Shown here: positions 57,780 to 64,000 of the stretch, piece after piece
Position numbering within the stretch: the first letter of the stretch is position 1
How the letters are laid out: every line of letters starts with the position of its first letter
Position numbers and translations under genes: made by a program
From: Ypsolopha sequella
Taxonomy: Eukaryota; Arthropoda; Insecta; Lepidoptera; Ypsolophidae
Direction: 5' to 3'
Assembly (NCBI GenBank): GCA_934047225.1
Contig: OW203986.1
Span: 13,147,221-13,211,220, forward strand
Length of the DNA stretch: 64,000 nt
The notes under the pieces: generated by a model
What the model saw: the letters and a program-made list of their open reading frames with translations, nothing else
The model's database searches: none
What the model was told of the DNA's origin: nothing

Positions 57780-58760
57780 ACTAAAAAATAAAACCGGTAA
57801 AGTGCGAATCTGACTCGTGCATAAAGAGTTCCGTACCCCTACACAATACGGGTACGGAACCCTAAAAGTAAATAACAACAATAAAGATGCCATAGCAACA
57901 TTAAGGCGACAAAAAACAAAGCGATAAAACGGTAGCGCCTGACAAACAATTCGGTACCTTTTTAGTACGGAACCCAAATTTTCATTATTTTACTTTAAAG
58001 TATTTACTACAGACTGCCCAAAGTTTAAACTTTTACTTGTATGTTGTATTACCGTTCTAAAGATAGAGCCTTTGTTATAATAATCTGTTCCTTGGGTAAG
58101 GCACCCTAAAAAGGGTGGTTTATAATGTTCCACACATTCACAATATTAGTCTATTTAAGAAGAAAATATCAACATTTCGTAATTAAGTCACTAAAAAAAC
58201 GGTAGTTTGCGAATCCGACTCGCGCATAAAGGGTTCCGTACCCCTACACAATACGGGTATGGAACCCTAAAAGTAAATTGCAACAACATAGATGCCATAG
58301 CACCATCAAGGCGACAAAAAACAAAGCGATAAAACGGTAGCGCCTGACAAACAATTCGGTACCTTTTTAGGAAGGAACCCTAATTTTTATTATTTCTTAT
58401 TTTACTTTAAAGTAGTCTGCCTAAATTTTCAACTTGTATGTATAACCGTTCTAACGATAGAGCCTTTGTTATAATAATTTGTGCTTTGGGTAAGGAACCC
58501 TAAAACACATTTAGTCTATTTAAGAAGATAAATATCAACATTTCGTAATTAAGTCGCTATTAAACCGGCTAAGTGCAATTCAGACTCGCTCACGAAGGAT
58601 TCCGTACTACCATCACACAATATGGGTACGAAACCCCAAATCATTATGGTAAATACCAACAATAAAGATGACATAGCAACATCAAGGCGACAAAAAACAA
58701 GGCCCTAAAATGGTAGCGCCTGACAAACAAATCAGCACCTTTTGAATACGGAACTCTAAT
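57780..58760 (+). repeat. Three tandem units of a 'GACTCGC' repeat variant
   Basis: Units begin near 57790, 58197 and 58562 (periods about 406 and 365 bp). Each has 'agtgcgaatctgactcg'-like text, 'cacaatacgggtacggaacc', 'gcgacaaaaaacaaagcgat', 'ggtagcgcctgacaaacaa', and units 1 and 2 also 'gatagagcctttgttataat' and 'atcaacatttcgtaattaag'. Related single copies lie at 63210-63375 and 63852-64000. Confidence 0.85.
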
Positions 58761-59298
58761 ATTTATATGCCCAAAATAATTGGACCCCCCTTGGATTTCC
58801 ATTTATTGAACTTTTTATGCTGTGATAGGGGCCATATTATTATTTGCCGTGATAGAGGACAATGTAACATATATTATGTGAAAATATTTACGCGCTACCT
58901 ATAACGGCTGAAGCTATGTGATAGATGGATAGACAGCGGAGGATTAGTAATAGGGTCACGGAACCTAATGATACGTAACCCTAAAAGTCAAGGTAAAAGG
59001 TTATTTATCAAGTAAAGCTTTAAATATATTAAAGGAAAAATAAAGCGGCTAATGTTGTTTTATTTGTAAATGCATCCTCTATGATGTAGGTATATTGAAA
59101 TGTCTATGTACTCGTGTGTCATTCAAAAAAGACCAGGTTTAGCTCATTATTCTGAGAGGTTTAGACATAATAATGTACTCTGTGGTTTAGACTGACAAGC
59201 CTGCCTTTCACTTCATGGTCAAAAGAAATTTTAACCTGCCTGTTGCATCTATTTGTGGATAATAGTAATAATAACTTACAGTAAAAATTAATATTGCA
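58761..59298. other. Upstream of the OTU gene
   Basis: 58905-58985 has a degraded end of the 'GACTCGC' family ('gatagatggatagacagcgg', 'acgtaaccctaaaa'). 59105-59230 is open in some frames but has no motif. No clear promoter. Confidence 0.4.
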
Positions 59299-59909
59299 AT
59301 GGAACCTGAAATATTGTACATAAATGAAAATCCTTGTCCACACCTAGTTGTCCCTATACCTGGAGATGGTTCATGTTTGTTCCATTCTTTGTCATTCTCT
59401 ATGTATGGGAATATTGAGTCGTCATATGACATTAGGTGTGCGGTAGTCGAGTATGTGGTAGCGCATTGGGATGAAATGCAACTTTATACGTGTGACGAGC
59501 GTGGAGACACATGTACTCGATAGCAATGATGAAAACTACCACCTACGGTTCCGTATCCAAACTTATGGCAGCCACCGCTTTGTATCCATTTACGTTCGAG
59601 GTTTACGAAAATGGCCGTTTGAGAGGATCATTCGGTGGCGATCCTGGGATGCCAGTGAAACGTTTACGATTCTCTGGTAGTTTCTTAGGTGGTCATTATG
59701 AAATGCTCCTTCCCGATACTAGTTTCTCAGGAGTATGTCCTAATGATCAGTTAAAGGGAGTGGGTTTTAAGAAAATCCGCAGCTGACGTGCAAGAAATAT
59801 TACCCGAGAAGAAAAAAAGGAGGACTACCTACAAAAAGAAATGAGATCCCATCAAAAACATAAAATGTACAAAAATGGCAAGTCTCGCAACGCAATCCTT
59901 CCACCGTAA
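59299..59909 (+). pseudogene. OTU-family cysteine protease, broken
   Basis: OTU proteases cleave ubiquitin or related chains. Residues 1-75 (MEPEILYINENPCPHLVVPI...) contain the catalytic Asp-Gly-Ser-Cys in PGDGSCLFHSLSFSMYG. A one-base frame change near 59510 joins this to AMMKTTTYGSVSKLMAATAL, FEVYENGRLRGSFGGDPG and FSGSFLGGHYEMLLP, whose GGHYEML holds the catalytic His. The frame crosses one TGA (59784) and goes on RARNITREEKKEDYLQKEM to NGKSRNAILPP and a stop at 59907. With both lesions ignored it would be about 200 residues, a stand-alone OTU domain. Such genes are often carried by insect transposons; this one has an AATAAA at 60084. Confidence 0.8.
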
Positions 59910-60467
59910 AAAGTTGTGAGATCTTATGTAAAGCCAAGTCTGCTATTTTAGTTTTTATGGAAGCACCTTTTCATTTAAGTTAGTATGGGAGCACCTATTT
60001 AACAAATTTATCATTAATTGTTTCCTATTTAGTTACCTACCAACATTAAGTGACTGTATTAATATTAGTCATCTTTATTTCCTAATAAAATATGGTGACT
60101 TTGCAATCGCAGAGCACAAATAAAGCACTGATGCGTAGAAATATCTTCTCAAATCGCTACTAAATTGGTATTAGGTAGCTGATATGTTGTATATGTTGCT
60201 GTGCGATTGCGAAGTCACTATATTTTATTAGGAAATAAATATGACTAATATTAATACAGTCACTTAATGTTGGTAGGTAACTAAATAGGAAACAATTAAT
60301 GATAAATATGTTAAATAGGTGCTCCCATACTAACTTAAATGAAAAGGTGCTTCCATAAAAACTAAAATAGCAGACTTGGCTTTACATAAGATCTCACAAC
60401 TTTTTACGGTGGAAGGATTGCGTTGCGAGACTTGCCATTTTTGTAAATTTTATGTTTTTGATGGGAT
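59846..60467. repeat. Near-identical 268-bp inverted repeat covering the OTU 3' end
   Basis: Left arm 59846-60115, loop about 82 bp, right arm 60198-60467. By eye the arms differ at about six positions, 98 percent identity. The left arm starts in the last ~20 codons of the OTU frame and includes its 3' UTR up to about 26 bp past AATAAA. The right arm is the same stretch in reverse. Confidence 0.95.
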
Positions 60468-60589
60468 ACAATTGACACAAAACTGTACCTGTAAATATCA
60501 TTCATAAATAAATTGTAGTTGACTTCATTTAATTCTATTAGTATTTTGTATAATTATAATTGTAAGTAATTTAACATTTGTACGCCATA

Positions 60590-60685
60590 ATCGGCAGATT
60601 TTTTGAGCACTATACATACTGTAACATCTTTATATTCAACCAAAAATCATACAAATAAATATTTTTGATTTGATTTGATTAGAAT
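60590..60685 (+). mobile_element. LINE 3' tail
   Basis: 'acatctttatattcaaccaa' then 'caaataaatatttttgattt' and (gattt)n is a LINE tail with a short tandem end. No coding part. Confidence 0.5.
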
Positions 60686-60779
60686 ATCGCAGTGCAAGTA
60701 ATGTGATAATAAATATTTTAACTTGATAAAAGCTTTTTTTTCAATTGTTTTATTATATATATATAGACTTCTATGAATA

Positions 60780-61034
60780 TTGTTATATAAATTAAATAAA
60801 AAAGAAAACTTTCGATATATATTTATACTAAGTAATAATGGTAATAGTCAGCATAAAACGCAGAATTGTTCTGTTATAGCCATCAGTTTTACCGCCATTT
60901 ACTTGGTCAATTTTGTTTTTTACCTCAGAGACATTCTAAACGCTGATAAAAAGTCTGAAAATGCATACCTAATTGAAGTTTTAAAAGATGTTAAAGACAA
61001 AGTTTTTTACCAGTTACCAAAATTAGAAAACTGA
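60780..61034 (+). CDS. Unrecognised ORF (84 aa)
   Basis: The C-terminal half reads FYLRDILNADKKSENAYLIE then VLKDVKDKVFYQLPKLEN, a balanced, protein-like composition, preceded by a hydrophobic stretch (SVIAISFTAIYLVNFVF). It is followed by 'aaaataaagaaataatag' at 61120. The first codons come from an AT-rich element end also seen at 57020. I recognise no family; it could be debris of a transposon or retrocopy. Confidence 0.2.
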   Translation: MLYKLNKKENFRYIFILSNNGNSQHKTQNCSVIAISFTAIYLVNFVFYLRDILNADKKSENAYLIEVLKDVKDKVFYQLPKLEN

Positions 61035-61245
61035 AGAAGAATCAACTTTCTAAATACAAGGTCGACTTTCAAGATCAAAGAGTACTTGCTCTCTGATGAA
61101 GATAGACAAAGTTGTTTTAAAATAAAGAAATAATAGCACAGGAAGATTTAAGTATGTACCTACACACTTGTTTTATTTTATCTACCCCCATACGGCAATA
61201 AGGTAATTATAACTTCAAAATCGGTTTTATAAGTACCTACGTTAA

Positions 61246-61517
61246 ATTATTATTACATGCGGCTTGAAAACTCACGTGTAATTGTTGTTGACTATATGCC
61301 AACCATTTCACCGATATAATTTCCGCATTAGCAGGGCGAGTGTCGTTCTTAGGATGACGATGCGGCGTTCGCCGTCGTTGTCAAACGGGCACTGGCAACC
61401 ACCGATCGGCGAGCTATACGCGCGGCTCGTGCACTGAGCGTTAGTCGCGTCGTCGAACGGTTGGCATATAGTCAACAACATCACACGTGAATTTTAAAGC
61501 CGCATGTAATAATAATT
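61246..61517. mobile_element. ~270-bp MITE, complete copy
   Basis: Arms: 'attattattacatgcggctt' and 'gccgcatgtaataataat', continuing through 'actcacgtgtaattgttgtt' against 'aacaacatcacacgtgaatt' and 'gactatatgccaacc' against 'ggttggcatatagtc'. The GC-rich core (gccgtcgttgtcaaacgggc) matches 3650-3875. No ORF. Confidence 0.9.
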
Positions 61518-61519
61518 AA

Positions 61520-61740
61520 GTATGTCAGCTCACACGAGTTTAATAGTACATTACGATACGAGAGCGATGAAACGTTTTCTGACGAGTGTGAGTTTGCGGC
61601 ACGAGCCGAAGGCGAGTGCTGCAATCACACGAGTCGAGAAAAAGTTTCTCGCACGAGTTTCGTATAATTTTTTATAGCACAAGTGCGGAAAATGCCGACT
61701 TTACGCATGGTGTGCTATAAATAATATTATAGTACCTACA
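61520..61740. repeat. 'cacgag'-rich repeat
   Basis: Words such as 'cacacgagt', 'tgacgagtgtgag', 'gcacgagccgaaggcgagtg' and 'tctcgcacgagtttcg', ending 'cgcatggtgtgctataaat' mirrored loosely by 'ttatagcacaagtgcg'. Style resembles the elements at 7524 and 29995. Type unknown. Confidence 0.5.
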
Positions 61741-61899
61741 TTGTTAGACTGATGTTATAATACTACTTTAAAACACCGCAATTCTGCGGTGTGCATGGCC
61801 AAATTTATTATAACGCCGCTACAGAACCAGTCACAAGCAATAATCACCTACCAAATCCTACCATATATACTACATACTAATAGGTTACATAATGAGTCA

Positions 61900-62275
61900 T
61901 TTACGATGAATTTCCGAAATTTTCTTACAGATTCATGAGTCCATAAATCCTGTAATTCAATAGCTATTTCCATAATTTGTTTTTTGTTTAAAAGTTGCTC
62001 TCCAGGTTTTATATCTACATATTGAATTTTGTTTTTTGTTTTCAGTTTGATTACAAAAATTAAATCTTCAAAGAGAGTTCGTCCTAAATGTCATCCATTT
62101 CCATGATAAGATTCATATTATTTTTTTACAGCTGACACTTTTAAAAATTTCAATTAAAATCACTGTTTGCTTAACGTTGTCTGATTCATACACAAGTTTT
62201 TAATAAAATTTTAATATGTCATTCCTAAACAAAATGCAAAAATATTGGTAGGTACTGAAAATTGAGTTTTATATA
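61900..62275 (-). repeat. Inverted partner of 20990-21345
   Basis: On this strand orientation it shows 'caattcaatagctatttcca', 'cctaaatgtcatccatttcc' and 'tgtcattcctaaac'. Matches the other copy over ~350 bp with indels. Confidence 0.8.
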
Positions 62276-62299
62276 AATTCTCCATAGTAAACGGTAAAT

Positions 62300-62410
62300 T
62301 AATAGTAAATGACCTAATGTAAATACATCTACCACCGCCCATTCAATTAGTCTTGCTAAGAAGAAGGACAAGAAGTTTAGCAAGATCATGTCTTTTTTAA
62401 CAGTAGTATA
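62300..62410 (-). repeat. Partner of 26571-26660
   Basis: 'cttgctaagaagaaggacaa' and 'gtttagcaagatcatgtctt' are the mirror of the 26.6-kb copy. The minus-strand open frame (62225-62569) that crosses this and the neighbouring repeat has no recognised domain. Confidence 0.65.
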
Positions 62411-63158
62411 GAGATGTCCTTTGATATCTGAAACTTTCATCGTTAATACGTATTTAGTTGGAAAAAGTTTTCTTTTACTCAATAATGTTGTCGCTGTAAT
62501 TTGAAGATGAAGGAAGGGAAATACTCTACAAGTCTCGTATATGCTGCCTAGAGTCATTAAAAGTTTCATGGAAAGTTGTCTTCCTAGATCTTTACCTTGG
62601 ATCTTATGTGATCTTTATAAATATCAAAGTCCTTTTATTTGGTTCCGGCTCCACCATTGGTGATATAATCAGAGGTCAAACATTACCTCAACTGGGATTG
62701 GAAATTTATGCCAAGGCTTGCTGATTGAAAAACCGTTTTGACATAATACATATTTGGCCATATATCATTGTTTCTACAGCAAACTAACTTAAGATTATAT
62801 ATATTTTTAGAATTTAACTTATGATTTATATTTGGTCCTATGCTATGGTTGAACAGAAAAATTTGTCTTTATAAACCAATGTAAAAAATATACAAAATAT
62901 TTTTCAATCAATTAGGTAATTTTATTCATCGTTGGCAAACATTTTGCAAACGTCACCTTTAGATTATGGACGATTTTTGTTTCAGAAATTTTGTTTTTGG
63001 CTTTATCTCCGAATGTAGTTGTCAGAATCTAATGTGGTTTTCTTTTTCTAAAATAAAATAAAATTTTCCACATGATAAAAAAAGAGAAAGTATTTTTTTT
63101 CTTTACGGGAAAGAGTTATATATCTTTATATGTCTTTATACTATATACACATATATAA
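62411..63158. other. Unannotated stretch
   Basis: No gene or repeat boundary recognised. Confidence 0.4.
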
Positions 63159-63207
63159 GCTGAATAAGCTCTTTAAATATGGTTACACCTTTCTGTTACA
63201 CGTTGTA
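63159..63207. mobile_element. End of the 53079 MITE
   Basis: 'ctgaataagctctttaaata' and 'acctttctgttacacgttgt' match the right arm of 53079-53331. The left arm is absent. Confidence 0.75.
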
Positions 63208-63209
63208 TT

Positions 63210-63375
63210 ATTAGGGTTCTGCAATCAGAGGGTGCCGAATTGTTTGGCTTGTTTTTATCGCCTTAATGTTGCTATAGCATGTATATTGTTGTAATATTTT
63301 TAGGATAATATGGGTATCTGGTGTGATGGTATGGAAGTAACCCTTTGTGCGCGAGTCCGACACGCACTTGCCCTA
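63210..63375 (-). repeat. 'GACTCGC' repeat variant, antisense fragment
   Basis: Minus strand: 'gcaagtgcgtgtcggactcg', 'ttacttccatacc', 'gctatagcaacattaaggcg' and 'ggcaccctctgattgcagaa'. Same variant as 57780-58760. Confidence 0.75.
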
Positions 63376-63851
63376 ATTATTTAGATAATTACTTATAAAA
63401 AACTATAATCACCTTATTTTATTTTTAAATATTTTATTGATCACACATAAAAAGTTAACATTATTGACAAAAGAACCTTAACTTTGGGTTATATGAAACT
63501 TTTGTCTCACTGCCTCTATACGTCTTTGTAACTCTATACCAATACTGTTACCTCTGTGCTTTAAAATAAACAAAAACATCGATGTCCATTTTTTTTTTCG
63601 TACTAATGCAAAGAAAATCTTGGTTATTGTGCCTAAGGGAAGCAAATGACGTCACAATAAAAAATATATAAAAAATATATTAAACATAATTGACGGCATA
63701 AAACTGAAATTGGAAAAGATAACTAAACGGTATAAAACCCAAAATAAAAAAAAAAAAGTTTAATTTTTCTGGCGAGAATGGCGAATTGGACCGCTCTGGA
63801 CCTTAAACTGAGGATGTTTATTCTTTTTACACAATCTTAGAAAAAGAATAA
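63376..63851. other. Unannotated stretch
   Basis: TGACGTCA occurs at 63648-63655. No gene seen. Confidence 0.4.
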
Positions 63852-64000
63852 CTGACCAAGGTTGAGTCAGACTTACGCACGAATGGTTCCGTTTCATTAC
63901 AAAATATGGGTGCGGCACCCTAAAAACATTACGTTAAATAACAACAATATAGATTCCATCGCAACATTAATTCAGAACCTCCTGATACCGAAACCTAATT
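63852..64000 (+). repeat. 'GACTCGC' repeat variant, cut by the window end
   Basis: 'ctgaccaaggttgagtcaga', 'caaaatatgggtgcggcacc', 'aacaacaatatagattccat'. Same layout as the tandem units at 57780-58760. Confidence 0.7.

Overview
The window looks like AT-rich, non-coding nuclear DNA of an insect, most probably a moth or butterfly. The inference rests on interspersed repeats I recognise from memory as common in Lepidoptera: the family that starts near 'ccaagtgcgagtcggactcgc' and ends 'tacggaaccctaa', a tRNA-headed SINE with the body motif 'cccgaagtacggcgatag', LINE ends reading 'atgtccagcagtgga', and Helitron ends 'tctatata...' and 'cgggtcagct'. No database search was possible, so family names are recognition calls. 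I found no intact host gene, no rRNA and no true tRNA gene. Every recognisable protein is a decayed transposon protein, apart from a few short ORFs of unknown origin.

Layout. 1-15 kb: a SINE, the proline-threshold-free 'GACTCGC' repeat in both orientations, a mariner remnant (4.2-5.0 kb), two adjacent hAT-like miniature elements (5.7-6.25 kb), a 1.05-kb foldback element (10.2-11.2 kb) and a LINE fragment with a restriction-like endonuclease motif inserted in an older repeat (13.2-14.6 kb). 15-27 kb: a nearly full-length but broken Tc1 element (15218-16484), a jockey-like LINE tail nested in a miniature element, SINEs, a 1.69-kb inverted-repeat element (23113-24802) and two LINE 3' ends. 27-37 kb: sparse sequence with miniature elements, a hAT remnant, a 492-bp non-autonomous Helitron (32079-32570) and a SINE split by an insertion. 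37.9-40.5 kb: a deleted Helitron with part of its Rep/helicase protein and, on the opposite strand, an unrelated zinc-ribbon ORF that looks like captured cargo. 41-58 kb: a jockey-like LINE (44.3-45.6 kb) and many miniature elements. 57.8-58.8 kb: three tandem units of the 'GACTCGC' family. 59.3-60.5 kb: a broken OTU-protease gene whose 3' end is present again as a 98 percent identical inverted copy. 61-64 kb: more repeat copies.

The genes do not form a pathway. The most notable structures are the OTU gene with its inverted 3' duplication, which could make a long hairpin RNA able to target OTU transcripts, and the Helitron with antisense zinc-ribbon cargo and a ~100-bp duplicated flank.
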